From Echinometra lucunter (lineage: Eukaryota; Echinodermata; Echinoidea; Camarodonta; Echinometridae): a stretch of 64,000 nt of DNA. Location of the stretch: the NCBI GenBank assembly GCA_029962745.1, contig CM057169.1:23390510-23454509 (forward strand). Direction: 5' to 3'. The notes under the pieces were generated by a model that worked only from the letters and a program-made list of their open reading frames with translations, searched no databases and was not told the origin of the DNA. Positions 36,907-51,600 of the stretch are shown here, in pieces; position 1 is the stretch's first letter, and the number at the start of each line of letters is the position of its first letter. The position numbers and the translations under genes are program-made.

Positions 36907-37117
36907 AATATCGTTCGAAAATATACCTTTACTGTTTGTACCAGTGACTTCATTGGCCGCAGTATAATAATTTGTACGTAAAACTATACCTTTGGTTCAA
37001 TTTCGTGCAACTGGATGTCAACAGGATGTTTGGATTTCATACAAGAATTACCACCACTCGCATCAACAGATACCACATCATTCTTGATATGCTCGTTGCC
37101 ATGGTAACCTTCATTGA
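36907..37117. repeat. Copy of the GPCR1 3' flank at the end of unit A
   Basis: ATATCGTTCGAAAATATACC through GCCATGGTAACCTTCATT matches 48420-48630 nearly perfectly. In unit B the last bases run into the GPCR1 stop codon, but here they run straight into a GAT microsatellite. This is the breakpoint of the duplication. Confidence 0.9.
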
Positions 37118-37145
37118 TGATGATGATGATGATGAGATGATGATG

Positions 37146-37176
<31 letters not shown>

Positions 37177-37799
37177 AATTAATTACACGGTACACGTGAA
37201 ACCAAATTATTTTTGCCACGTCCTATAAATATGGTAAACACGTTAAGGCATGTAGAAATACTTTTCACAGAAGAAACTATCCTGAAAATTTCGCTCTATT
37301 AAACATTTTACGATTATTTTCATGTGGAAATCTGTCTCAAAAAGTGAGGATGGATACATATGAAAATTTCTGACAGAGACAAAATAATAACAATGGACAC
37401 TAATCAATCGGGCGTCCCTTTGTGTCCCCAATTTTGCTCCCATGATTTCTGCATGACCATGATGACTGGCATGTAGACGGCGGGATCTTACGGGCACCAG
37501 CAGTATTCTTGGCCTAGTCAAAATTGACAGAATTCCAGCGAAAATGACAAGAATTCTAGTAAAAAAAAAAGATTTTTTTTTACTAGAATTCTAGACATCT
37601 TCACTAGTATTGCGTTAATTTGTACTAGAACAGTACTTGTCAGTTAGATATGACTAGTCAAGATCTTATTTCTTTTCATTTTCTTTCATGTTTGTTCATG
37701 TTTTAAATCACAAAGCATTATGCAGCAAAGGCATTTAGGAGCTCTTGCAGCGCAGTGGAATACATGCATATTCACACAGTTCTTGCGCTCAATAAATGA

Positions 37800-38032
37800 T
37801 TTATTATTATTATTATCATTACCATTATTATTATCATTATTATCATTATTATTATTATTATTTTCATTATTATTATTATCATTACCATTATTATTATCAT
37901 TATTATCATTATGATTATTATTATTATTTACATTATTATTATTATCATCATCATTATTATATATGATTATTATTATTATTATTATTACCATTATTATTAT
38001 CATTATTATCATTATTATTATTACTATTATCA

Positions 38033-38119
<87 letters not shown>

Positions 38120-38130
38120 GCATTATTATT
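37800..38130. repeat. Long TTA/ATT microsatellite in intron 1 (copy B)
   Basis: Same array as 28246-28575 with a different unit order. Near-uninterrupted TTA units at 38041-38118. Confidence 0.9.
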
Positions 38131-38200
38131 TATATTGTGACTTTGATCCTTCGAATGTCAATAAAATTTTGATGTCTATCTACTTAATCCTTTTCTCTAG

Positions 38201-41200
38201 ACTGCGTTGACACTTTACCTCCAACCATCTGACCCTAACCTTCATGTCCGAACTTTGCGAACCATCGTAGAGCTAGGACTACCTGAACCCGATGTACAGG
38301 CCCTAGGTTCGAACGTCACTGCGAGGTATGCGTACTTCGATGGTGTTCGTGTTCTCATCTACGAGCCTGTTCACCGATCTGACACACCCATTCCAGCCTT
38401 GGTCTATTTCCACGGGGGTGGCTATGCTTTGGGCAGTGCGAGTAAGTCAATGTCTGTCAGTAGACATGAATAATTTCATGCAGGAAATCTACCTGTTGCT
38501 CTTCTTGTCTTTGCAATAATCTGATTATTCTGATAATAGAAAACATAGGCCTAATGTAACATGTATAAGGGAATCGTGTAAGCTCAGCCCCATTTAAAAA
38601 TAATTCTTGCTAAACAATATAACACCTGCTCATTCTGTTGTCATTATTGCATGACAACTTTGTAACGCAAGTTGAAAAATACGAGGAAAGAATCACACAG
38701 AATCCTTTTGGTTTTAATAAATCATAACTCCATTTCTGTGATTTTTTTTTCTTGATGTTGTTCTTCTATCACCCTCTTTCCAACCCCTCTCTACTCACAT
38801 CTTTCTCTATCCGTAGATGTTAAAATCCCCACAATAAAATCAAGTATATCTTCTCTATATCTTCTCTATACCAGTGTAATGTATCCCTGAACCCTCCAAA
38901 TATTGTTTATCTAATTCCTAAATTAACTAATGTATATATTTTTTCTTGACAGAACTTGTAGGTGCGCTAACTAAACATCTAGCCGAGAGACTGAACATGG
39001 TTCTCGTGTCAGTTGAGTGAGTAGATAATCCATTTTTGTGTATGAAGAACAGTACATTCACCACTCTATTCAAGAGCAGTATAAATACAAAAGGGAAAAA
39101 TTAAAGAATAATCCTGAGTCAAAGAGAGCCCGTATAGGGAGCAGGGATTACCCTCAGTCTAAAAAAAACTGAGTGCTGTATAAAAAAAGTGGTCAGAGAG
39201 ATTTTTTAAAAATGCATTTAAAACAACAACAACAAAATGATGATAACAATAATAGAATATTTATTTAGCGCATAATAACTTGAAAAGTTCTCTATGCCTT
39301 TTACAATTATGTCAAATATGTAAAAATCATCAATATCAAGGTAACTAAGCATAATTATTACAAAAATAATAATCAGGGGGAAAATAAACAATTTATTACA
39401 ATAATTTCACCAAATTACAATTATGTAGTCTGTATTACAAAACTGACAAACAGACACCCACACATGGAAACCAAGTCCCAACTAACACATGGGCAATGCA
39501 CATCAGACACCGAGGAAGCCCTTGAAAACAAATAATTCATAATAGTTTATGAAATAATTTGTGTTTAAGGTTAATTTAGCCGTGCGAAAAAGACGATACA
39601 AGGATCTAGGAAACCCTTGAAAACAAATAATTCATAATAATTTGTGAAATAATTTGTGTTTAAGGTTAATTTAGCCGTGCGAAAAAGACGATACAAGGAT
39701 CTATGTCCTCAGCGACTGGTCCTATCTCGGAATACCTTTTCTCTTCGCTTTAAAGTGTGTACAGCATACACATGCCATTATGGCATTGGGCTGTCTTGCC
39801 AATCCTCATCCGTCTGTTGTAGCACACAGAATACACAGATCCCGGATCGCCAGTTAGTTTAGAGCGACGATTGATTAATAAACTGCTTAAGCATGCACCA
39901 CCAAAATAACGGTTACTGCATTTATCCCATAATCAGGGTCATGATGCAGATATATTTTGATTTCAGACCAAAGGATTTACAGGGAAATGCTGAGGAAAGT
40001 AGGAAACACATAAACAAATAATCTCTGAAAATTGGGATCAATTCTCACTAATATGGCATTTTCATTCACACTTTTTACAAATAAAATGTGTATTCCTCAG
40101 CAACTCTCATGAAAATGAATGTGATAAAATGAATATTCATAACACCTGACGCCAACGCTTATTTGCAAAGTAGGATTCCCCTTACCCTTTGCACATGACG
40201 TCATAGTGTTTCACGGTGACAATGCAAATTTATTTCAACGTCAACGTACAGACCTGCCCACACTGTGGCGCGTTTACGTTTTACACCGTTGCCTAGGCAT
40301 TTTCGCGAAAAAAATCCTGCAAGTGCTCTGGTGAAAGAGTCTAAGTCCTCAGCGCACATCGACAGCCAAGATTATATCCACGGCCACTGCATGCTAGAGG
40401 CGTCGATCCTGGGGGGGGGGGGGGGGGGGGGATATCACTCCTAGAAATCGAGCGGCCAGTTGACCTAAAAATAGATAAACTTCCAGGAGACAACGGCCTG
40501 GATAAAAAGAAAAAAAACAAAACAAAACAAAAACATATTTTTCGTTAACTCGCTCGCTACTCTCGCTGGTAAAAGCTAGATACAAGATGATTTCGGGCAG
40601 CAAGTAGCTTATTATAGCAGCGAGATTCCAAAATATCATTATATTTGGGCAGCAAGGCTGTTGACAAAGATTTTGGGACCAATCCATATAATTTTGCCGG
40701 GATCGGTCGTTGACTTTGCTCGCTATGGTAGAAACAGAATGGATTCGGACTGCAAGCTAGGTAGCTAAAACAGTGTCATATTCGGCGCACAGGTGATCGG
40801 ATGTATTATCTAGATATCATACAAACATGACAGGTTTATAGTGTATTCTGATGATAATGATGATAATAATATTCCGTTCTTGTATAGCGCATATGACATT
40901 TTTATCACATTATTATGATGACGAAATAACACTTCTATCATATGGAAAAGGGTATATTTTCGTCCCTCGCTGCGCTCGCTCGTTTCAAATTAATGGTTTT
41001 GAAAAGCAAACGAATTCAGTGAGATGAGACCGAATAGATAATGTACATGTTTCATTGGCTCACAGCGTATCATTTGCCGAAGGGTTTACTACATCTACCA
41101 TGAAAAACAGTGTGTGCTTCCTCGCTCGCTTCGCTCGCTTGTAATATTAAAAAACAGAGTGGTTTGGGGAGCAGCAACAATGGACCAACGATGTGACAAA

Positions 41201-41399
41201 GTAGAGTTCATATTTGGCAGCGAGGTAACCATATACATATATATTAGGTATCATTTATGCCTATATGATAACTAAACCCTTCTCTCATAACAAGAAATTT
41301 GTTATTAAATTGATTAAATTGAAAAAAAAGAGCATATAGCAAGTAGCAAGTTGCCTGATTTCCCCAATTTGAAAATGCTTCACGTTGATATAGGCCTAT

Positions 41400-41456
<57 letters not shown>

Positions 41457-44400
41457 AGGGTGTGTGTGTATACAAATAGTAGCCGTGGGTTCATCTCCGC
41501 TTGGTCGTCTTGCCCCCCCCCCAATCCGAAAAATGGATCGACGCCTCTGCTGCATGCACATCATACATTGTAATAATGTGCGCGAACGAGCTGAGCCCAT
41601 AGAGTTATTCCTCTATGGCTGAGCCTGATCTTATCTTAAGGAGAAAAAACAATGAAATACATAAGGAGAGAGAAGAAGATAGATGGAAGGAGGAACAAAT
41701 AAAAACATAGGACATGGAGAGGATAAATGAGAGGAAGAAAAAGAAATACATGAAAAAAAGAACAGAAGATACAGAATTCTCTATTTCCTCGTGTTTTTTT
41801 TCTTTTATCTATACCTTTCCCTTTTCTTTATAAATGGACTTCTAGGCCTATGGACCCATCTTTCTTTTACATTTCTTTGGGCAATCCTCTCGTCTCAGGT
41901 TTATTCGCCTTCAGTTCCTTGCAGTCTATGAACGGGTCAAGTGATCGAAGAACAAATGTTGATGCAAATTTTACTTTAGTAATAATTGTAAAAATCATGA
42001 AAATGTCGTATTGATTATTTAAATAATGATTTTGCAAAACTGCAAAAGTTACATATCAAACGATAGGGAAATCCATGCTGAATATGATGAGATTTAAAAA
42101 TTAGCCGCATATTTTAGTTTCTAACTTCACAAGATTCCATAATGTAAACCAATGTATTTTCTCGCTGAAGTTACTCGCAAAATCTCGAACGAAAACGCTA
42201 CGTTGCCAGGTCCGAGACCGTACGATAAATTCAGTGCATATAGCTTATTACGTGCGGCGTTGCGGTCTGACAGCATAAAAAGTGTCCTGTCTGCCCAGGC
42301 TTTGGATAAAAAAAATTGTTATAGCGCCATTTATCATCACCGTTACCATTTCTGCTTACATACAACGTAGACATTGGGTCAACAAGTCCACATTCTCGGA
42401 GAAATGTCACCAAATATGCCAAGATAAGAATTTGTCATGGTCAAAATTTTCTTAGATATAAATAATGGGTTTTCAAGGAATGTAGTGGTGTATTATAATA
42501 ATAAAGAGGGGTGCTGTAAAATGGTGTTAATAACAATATTATGAAGTTGGTTAACTACTGCGTAGGTCAATTGGCCATTGTGCACAGTGTAGAGTACATA
42601 TAGTGAACATCAATAAACATGAAAGGACATCCAGTCAATAATGTGTGTAGGTAATACGAGACCACCAATATGGCAGCTATTGTCATGCATGATTACTGTG
42701 TGTACTGTGCATTGATAAATCGTGTAAGCTTACTGTCATGGATTTTTATGTTTTGAAAACTAGCAAAATTATTAAATTATATTCAGAATATTGGCAATAA
42801 AGAAAATTCCTGCTAATTAAGTGATATTTTGGTGCAGGTTGAAAACGCTTTTAGAGTAGGCCTACTTATAATTGTTTCCTCTGGATGACCTGGAAAACAT
42901 CTCTCAATTAATTAATTGTTTGTTTTTTAAGGATTTTTTTTTACTAGTATAAGAACAAAAAATGATATTCAGGCAAATCCTTTAATTGTGAATGATGTGT
43001 GAAATTTGTATTAAATTCAACAAATTCAAATTTGCATGAAGAAAATGTGCACTTTTTTGCACTGCATTATGGCATTAGGCCCTACTCAAGTTTGGTTGGA
43101 TGTTTTAAAGATGTTTTAATGTCATTTTACAGTTGCCTTTCTTTCTGTAACTCTTAAAATTATAATTATAATTGTAATTACCAATTGTTCAGTACTGATG
43201 TACTAAAAATCATCAACAACAAAATGCTAAGTGCCGGAGACAAAAGTACCGGCAACATGATGGTGTGAATGCCATGGCATTGAATGCCAGAATGGTAATC
43301 AATTTTCTCTCATTATAAATGTTATTTAGTTTTTGGTTAAAGTTTCAACAGATTTTGACTTTGATGAAACCCAAACATATTTTAAGAGAAACACTTCTTT
43401 ATTAGAATTTGTATTTCCAATAAATATGTATTTTACTCAACAACTCCCTGAGATTTAGGTTAAAAATGAAGCGGTCTCGTATTACCTTCACGGGTAGGCA
43501 AAGAGACCATTTACCTCTGACGTCATTAAGCCTATTATCTAATTAAGTAAACAAATTTTAGTCATTATTATGGTACCTAGATAAACAAGACAAGTTACTG
43601 AAAACATTGGTAAAACTTATGCGTGTGTGTCTGTATCCATGTTTATGCTAATTATACAAATGAGCTACACGGTATGAAGGCCAGTGGTTGTGTTGAGTCA
43701 ATTAAGGCAATTCCTTGGTTGAGCATAAGTTGTAGCGGTATTAGTTGTGGTCATTATAGCTGAAAGATGATGGTTGAGTAATGATATTATGATAATTCTA
43801 ATGTGTAAATTTTGAACAAAACCCCCATCCCGAGTCATTAGTTATCAGTATGGGCATCGATCGGGGGGGGGGGGAGGGGGGGGGGGGGGTGTAGGGTGAG
43901 AAGAGACCAAAAACAATGGCGAGGGCCTTTTCCTCCTTTTTTGACAATATAAGAGATACCAGAAAAAGCCGAGGATCACTTTTTGTTTGTTGGCGAATTT
44001 GGGGGATGAAAGGAGACACCCGTCGAAAAATATCCGTGTGTTTCCCCAAATATATAACGGATTGACGCCCCTGATAGTGAAGGAGTGTGGGTCCAGGAAT
44101 TGAGAGGGCTTTTCCTTCCTTTTCTTCTTTTAGAACATGGAGAAATAGGAAAGTTCAGCGGCTATACAAAATTTTGTAAACGGGGTTGTCCCTATAATTA
44201 TGGCAAGAAAATTTTTTAAAAGCCAAATGTGAAACAGAGAAGAAAAGAAAAAGAAACATGAGTCTTACAGGATTTTGAGTTATCAGTCACAACAGGCATG
44301 ACAGGCAAGAACTTTGTCAGACTTTCGGATTGTTAATGAGAAAAGAATCTTAACCGGGCTCGCCTTTGACGTATAATATCACATTGTGATATGGGCCATA

Positions 44401-45471
44401 CAAAACAGTTTTTTGTTACTGTTACACTAACGTCTGATTAGAATGTTTATGATTAACAGGTAATCATGATTGATTTAACAAAATTAACCATCCTCCTTTT
44501 TTCTCTCTCCATACAGATACCGCCTTGCTCCTGAGCACCCTCTTCCTGCCGGCCCACATGATGGCATCACAGCAACTAAATATCTCCTCCAGCATGCCAA
44601 CGAATTCAACATCGACCCACATCGCGTCGTCGTGGCCGGAGATAGCGCTGGGGGTCATCTCACAGCCGTGGTCGCTCAGCAGATCCACGACGATCTTAGC
44701 TTACCCGATCTCAAACTCCAAGTTCATTTCTACCCATGGCTCCAAGCAATGGACTTCCATACTCCCTCTTATCAGCTCTATGACCACACCTATGGAGATC
44801 TTGGTCTGTCTCGGAGTAAGGTGATTGGTTTTGTGGCTTATAACCTCGTCCAGAGACTCGATGCTGACTTCGATAGAAAGGTGATGAGAAATAGGCATCT
44901 AAGCGCCGAATTCAAAAGATCGCATCGCTTTCAAAGGGTGTTCAATCACGATATCATTCACGAAAAACTTGCAAATGTATCCTTTATGCATCAAATGACC
45001 GATACTGAGCCATCGTATCCAGTTAACTCTCTCCTCGATTCGCTTCCCAAACCGAATATGGTTTCATTATTTTCAACATCTACATCATCTTTCTTATCGT
45101 CGTTGATGCTAATTCCGACCCCCTATCCTGCCGAATTCTTCACCTACGAACCCCAAGAGGCATTCGAACCTGGTAATGAAACCTTCTGGTCCGAGATCCA
45201 GGAATGTTTCCTCGAAACCACGATGTCTCCTCTGATTCGAGAGGATATGCGAGGTCTTCCAAAAGCTTTCATTGCTACGGCAGACCAGGACATACTCAGA
45301 GATGATGGAATCTTCTACGCACATGCGCTTGAGCAGGGGGGTGTGGCAGTCACGTGGAGGAACTATAAAGGGGCGTGGCATGGTATAGCTGGGATGGGTA
45401 TCCTTAAAGATATACCGATTGGTGTCGAGATGGTAGAAGATGCTATCTCATTTATACAGGACAATATATGA
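38201..45471 (+). CDS. AADAC: Arylacetamide deacetylase-like serine hydrolase, copy B (exons 2-4 intact, no exon 1)
   Basis: Exons at 38201-38441, 38953-39016 and 44517-45471 have clean GT-AG borders and matching phases (0, 1, 0+2). Exon 2 carries the oxyanion-hole box LVYFHGGGYALGSA. Exon 3 carries KLVGALTKHLAERLNMVLVS and leads into VEYRLAPEHPLP. Exon 4 has the GDSAGGH nucleophile box, the DILRDDG acid box and the AWHGIAG histidine, so the catalytic set is complete. Joined to an exon 1 like that at 25903 it would be about 466 residues. This is longer than the ~400 of vertebrate AADAC because of a Ser/Pro-rich insertion in the cap region (around SLPKPNMVSLFSTSTSSFLS). No exon 1 lies inside this unit, so copy B either uses an exon 1 from upstream of unit A, or the duplication is an assembly artefact and this is the better version of the single gene. 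Against copy A, exon 4 has three amino-acid changes (I/L, A/P, Y/F). Confidence 0.85.
40395..41549. mobile_element. hAT-type non-autonomous transposon, present only in unit B
   Basis: The left end TAGAGGCGTCGATCC and the right end GGATCGACGCCTCTG are inverted repeats. The flanks have a perfect 8-bp direct duplication CTGCATGC (40387-40394 and 41550-41557), as expected for hAT. Inside are poly-G and poly-C tracts near the ends, several CTCGCTCGC(T)TCGCTCGC cores (40550, 40972, 41120) like those in the element at 4355, and an AT dinucleotide array. The matching site in unit A lacks it, and no transposase is seen. Confidence 0.9.
41401..41454. repeat. (TA)n microsatellite inside the hAT element
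   Basis: Over 20 TA units, followed by GTGAGGGTGTGTGTGTATAC. Confidence 0.9.
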
Positions 45472-46058
45472 TTTAAAAAAAAACATGTTCGAGGTCAATC
45501 CTCAACTCACCACTGTTATCATGGTTATAGCCCTTTCTTTCACCCCAATTCAACGCAACATCCCCGAGGACGAAGTCGACGACAACGACGACGGCGAAGA
45601 AGAAGAAGAAGAAGAAGAAGAAGAAGAAGAAGAAGAAAAAGAAGAAGAAAAAGAAGAAGAAAAAAAGAAAAGAAAAAGAAAAAGAAGGAGGGGAGGAGAA
45701 GGAGTTTAACGAGAAGAAGAGAAGAAAAGAAGAAAGGTTTGTGAATATTGCTTTAAAGCACATCTTATGTATCTATGTATAATATAAAAATGTATATTTT
45801 CAGCTTGCTGTGTGTATATTAATGCTATATATATTTATGTATAATCATTCGCAGGATCGGCAAGGGTGTTAAAATATAGAGATTTAAATGTTAAAAACAG
45901 TGTAGCTATTTGTAATGATTTGTTATAATTGGGGTAATAATAATAATACTGTAAGCGCTTTGGGCAGCTTTTTACTGTTAAAGCTCGTTACAAGAAACCG
46001 ATATTATTATTGTTATTATTATTATCATTATTACTATTATTATCATTATTATTACTAT

Positions 46059-46093
<35 letters not shown>

Positions 46094-46094
46094 T

Positions 46095-46150
<56 letters not shown>

Positions 46151-46208
46151 TACTACTACTACTACTACGACTGCTATTATTATCATCATCATCGTCGTCA
46201 TCATCATC

Positions 46209-46250
<42 letters not shown>

Positions 46251-46415
46251 GAGATCATCATCAGAGATCATCATCATCTTATTATCATTATTCCACTTGC
46301 GTTATTGTAAAAAAAGTATTTTTAAAGGTTACTTTTACTTTTTAAGCACGACTGAAATTATGAAAACGAGAGAACGACAATTGAATACCATCAGAGCCAA
46401 AGACCTGAAAGGTGT

Positions 46416-46472
<57 letters not shown>

Positions 46473-47792
46473 GGAGAGAGAGAGAGTGAGAGAGAGAGAA
46501 AGAGAGAGAGGGGGAGGGAGGGAGAGAGAGAGAGAGAGGGCAAGGTATAGGAGAGTGAGAGGAGAACATGGGGGGGGGTTCTAAAAAGAAGATGGAAAGA
46601 TTAATCAGTGGGGGGGGGCAGAAAAAGAGGGAAAGAGAATAAAAAGTGAGCGTGGCGTGAAGGAAAGATGAAAGCCTTAGTACATCAATGGACTAAATTT
46701 TGTTCGAAAATGAATTAATCTTTTGTCAAGTGCAATCTTTCTCATCTTGCAAATGTTTTATTATTATCTTTTCAGTTAAAGTGCTGCGTAGTGATATAGA
46801 AAACATAAAAACTCGGGTAGAAATAGTATCATCACAAAGTAAGAAATAGAATTAAAAACATAATATTTTAGGTGTTCATTCCAAATCAAGTCAACCACGC
46901 GTCTTGTGATCCAATTACAAACCGAATTTGTAACAAACTGCAAATAGGAATAAGTGTTTATTATTTTATATACTTCTTATCAGTAGAAATGTTAATATTG
47001 TAGAAGTAAGTTCCGGATGATCATCATATCAAATAGTAATACAGAATTTGTGAGATATTTTTCAGCCTTTTAACCTAAAAAAAAAGAAAAAAAAAAAAAG
47101 AGATGCCGAATCGATTAAATAATAAAAGTGGCAAGGCATACGCTGTGGGTGGGGGCAGGGGGAAGCTGGCTCCTCCCATAAATTTTCAAACAGCCCTTGC
47201 TTTAGACTCGGATTTCAGATTTTGAAATAATTTGATTAATGGCATTTATTTTCTTTGTTGTTAATTGGAAATCCCCCCCCAAAAAAAGTCACCCAAAGTT
47301 TGCACAAGATCGTTCAATTAATTTCAATTAAGAAAATAATGATAATAAAAGAAAAAAACTCCCCGTGTGATAGGGGGATAAAGTGTTTACATTCTGATAC
47401 ACACCCACTCGGTCACTTCGCTCCCTTGCTTGAGTATTGAACATAATGAACATATTCTTGCCCCCGGAAAAAAGTACCTGCGTCTGATCATGAATAGTGG
47501 TGATTTGACATTTTCTTAACATGCCGTTTTTCGCGTTTTTCTGGATTTATCTTGTCAAAAGTGTAGGGTCATAGATGCAAGGTGGCACTCAGGTTTTAGG
47601 GTGCGGTCTAATTCAAAACCAAAGGTTGAAACTATTTTGTGGTGTTTGGTCCATGGGAAAATGAAGTATGAGATTCTGATATACCACCAAGCCTGTGCAT
47701 GCTTCGTAGGACCATTAACATTTATCGCGCGACTATACAGTACTTCCTAGATATTTTAAGTTTAACCGGGAATGCCAACTCCCTGATCTACC

Positions 47793-48410
<618 letters not shown>

Positions 48411-48628
48411 ATACATGTATAATATCGTTCGAAAATATACCTTTACTGTTTGTACCAGTGACTTCATTGGCCGCAGTATAATAATTTGTACGTAAAACTA
48501 TACCTTTGGTTCAATTTCGTGCAACTGGATGTCAACAGGATGTTGGGATTTCATACAAGAATTACCACCACTCGCATCAACAGATACCACATCATTCTTG
48601 ATATGCTCGTTGCCATGGTAACCTTCAT

Positions 48629-51600
48629 TCAACCCCCGTGATGCGAGCCATCATGCACTACGATGTTTCCATTTGATGTAGGTTCGGTAGATGCATGTCT
48701 GTCGCTGGTTGGTAGGACATCATTTTGAGCGCTCTGGCTCTGCGGTGTTCCTGACGCTGTTGGCACACCGTCGCGACGCGTCGACACGTCGTTATTTTGT
48801 GCGGTCGTAAAGAGGGCGTCCTGCGATGGTTTTCGAAGATTGAACCTCTTTGGGCAGAGGAGCTTGAAGACGAACGGTCGGAAAGCTTGTTGAAATAACG
48901 CGTAGATTAAAGGATTTATAGTAGTGTTTAGATAAACCATTAAAATTGCAGAATAAAGCAAGGCATAGCTCACGCGAGCACTCACTCTCGTGTGTCCGCC
49001 AAGGGCAAGCCAAAGAAAAACTACAAAGAAGTACCCATAAAGCAATACAAAGCTTAAAACTACTCTGAATATTGATCTGAATACTTGAATTCGCTGCTTC
49101 CATCTTCGCTCTTGTTCTTCTCCTTGTAGTCGTCTCGATACAGGGTTGAACCAAATCACTTTCAAAATGGCGATGTACATGAGTAAGAGAGCGAATACAG
49201 GGATGAAGAAAGCGACTACGGCAAAAATGATCATCGAGTTTCGGGAAGTTGGAACGCGGTAATTTTCGAAGATATGATAACCTCCACTATCAATTAGAAG
49301 AACTGGGATCATGCACAGACCTGCGACTGGAGATAGATTAAACAGAACTTTCAGATTTATTATGAGTCAAAGTTATTCTGATGTCGAAGGGCGGGGGGGG
49401 GGGGGGGATTGGGGTTAATACTGCCCTCGAAATTCCATTCAAGCCAGAAATTAAAAAGAAAAGAAATGGAAAGACGAATTGGAACAGAAGAGTTTTAAAA
49501 CAACAACAAAAAAGATAAAAAGATATCTCTTTTTAATAAAAAAAATTATTGCATTCTCAGGTCAAGACTGAAACCATTTTTTTTAAACACCATTTTCCTC
49601 TCTATTGCCTATGTAGCCGTTTAATGTTTCGGCTTTATTTTTGTGGTGGATCTATGCCGAATTTTGAAAAATGTGTACAATATCGGAAAATTTGTGGGTT
49701 TTTTTTTCTCATTGATTCGGCTCGGCCCCTCTAACTCTATTCATGGCTGCATAGGCAATTACGTCACTGATTTGACACGTTTAAAGAATTTATGAATATC
49801 ACCGCAACAATTTATATTTCATTTCATTTTTCATTTCATTTATTTTTCCATTTTCAACTCAGATATAAGATACATAATTTTCAATATCAGGGGAAGTACA
49901 CCTAGTAGACTAACTAAATCTTAATTGAGGTATATACCTACAAAAGCAAGCGAGAAAATGGGGGAAAGATTATTCGATCCATTGATTCATTTCGTTTAGA
50001 GCAAGTAAACCGGTGAAGTGGTTCATCTAATTCTCTAGATCTGCCTCTTCGCTTGTTTGTATAGCTATCATTGTGTGTTAAAAATCCGTAATATATACCG
50101 AAGTGACCGACAACCATTACTTGCTTTTCAGACCACTTCCTCCCTCTCTCTCATATTATCCTTGTAAAAAACCTACCATGGTACCCATGGTAATTTGACG
50201 AAATTACCATCAAATCAAAGGTAATATGATGGTACTTGCATGGTACTTTCATGGTTTTGATGGTAATTTCCTCAAAATACCATAGTATCGTCAATTTTCT
50301 GCAGGTTAGTGACCAAAAAAATGACCAATGCTACACAGTGTTCGCTTATAGGCCTCGTCTTATGATTACGAAAGTGTTGTGGAGCTTTTGTCACAATGTT
50401 CACGCTATACGTCCAATTACATTAGCAAAATACCCCCCCCCCAAAAAAAAAACCAAACAAACAAACTTAAATGGGGCACTTCGTAGAAAGACAATAATTT
50501 GCCAACCAGAAAGGGGAGGGGGGGGGGGGGGACGGTAAAACGATTGCCTCTTCTTTGATTATTTACCTAGATGGATGAAAAAAACCCACAATTATCGTTA
50601 TCGTGACTGTTATTATTTTGATTTAACATTATACAGTAGATTATGTGCAGATGATTGAAAATGGTGAAAAAAATCTGAAAATCGATGGGCATAATTTCAG
50701 GAGAAAGATTCCAGGAGAAAGCATCCCTATCAAAGGAGAAAAACATAGAATGGCATATATACGTGGTTCTCGAAATCCTCCTATTTCAGAATAAGTGTAA
50801 TGTCAGAAATATTTACGTCCCCAATATTCAGAGGTCATGAATCTTCTCCTGAAATTCATACCGTTTCATTCACGGGCACTGTTACACTACATACTGAACG
50901 GTCTAAATTGCCTTCAACCACTCGAGATATCTGAATAGTTCTTATGTGTTTAAAGCTAGCAAATATATATTTATTGCTATGTGTCGCCATGAGGCTGATG
51001 GACTTGCTACTTAAAACATCACTTCCTTTTCAGCAATGTGTATTCAGGGTATTGTAAGACATGCCATTAAAATCGCTTCATAAGTGCAGAAGGTAGAATA
51101 CAATAAATGCTCCACACTTAAAAGTAAAAAAAAAATCTAATGGCATATTATAGTGAAAACCACAACGTAAAAAGCTTCCATGCACGAAGATACATTAGGC
51201 CTAACTTAGCAGTGGCGGCGCCATGCGGGTATTTTGATGGAGGGGGCAAGATGACCCATAGGTGAGCTTATTTACGTTTTAAATGAACAAACATCGATGT
51301 ACTATAGTTGAATGACCCAGCCCTCTCTTTCCCCATACTCTTCTTTCTTCTTCTTGCTCTTTTCTTCTTTCTCTCTCTCTCTCTCTCTCTCTCTTTTCTT
51401 ATTGATCACTTGAAATCACGGGGGGTGGGGGGGGGGGGGGGCGCACCCCCTGCCCCCTTTAACGCCACCCTATCTTAGAGATCCACTACCATGCAAGTCA
51501 TGTATTGTTATAGGGCAGCAATGCCATAATAGCTTTTACGTGATAACCCCTTCTTTCAAACACACTGTCACATGCATTAGACTAATTCATACATTACTGC

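Larger units (their letters stand above)
27540..37117. repeat. Duplication unit A (AADAC exons 2-4 and flanks)
   Basis: Starting at the GATGATGATGAGATGATG array, the order of sequence blocks is the same as in 37118-48630. The blocks are the GAAATTAATTACACGGTACA block, the TTA array, exon 2, exon 3, the intron-3 repeats, exon 4, the GAA tract, the TTA/CTA/TCA arrays, the GA tract, and the block ending GCCATGGTAACCTTCATT. In exon 4 the two units differ at about six positions out of some 840. Introns differ by scattered SNPs and indels and a few larger events. Confidence 0.9.
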
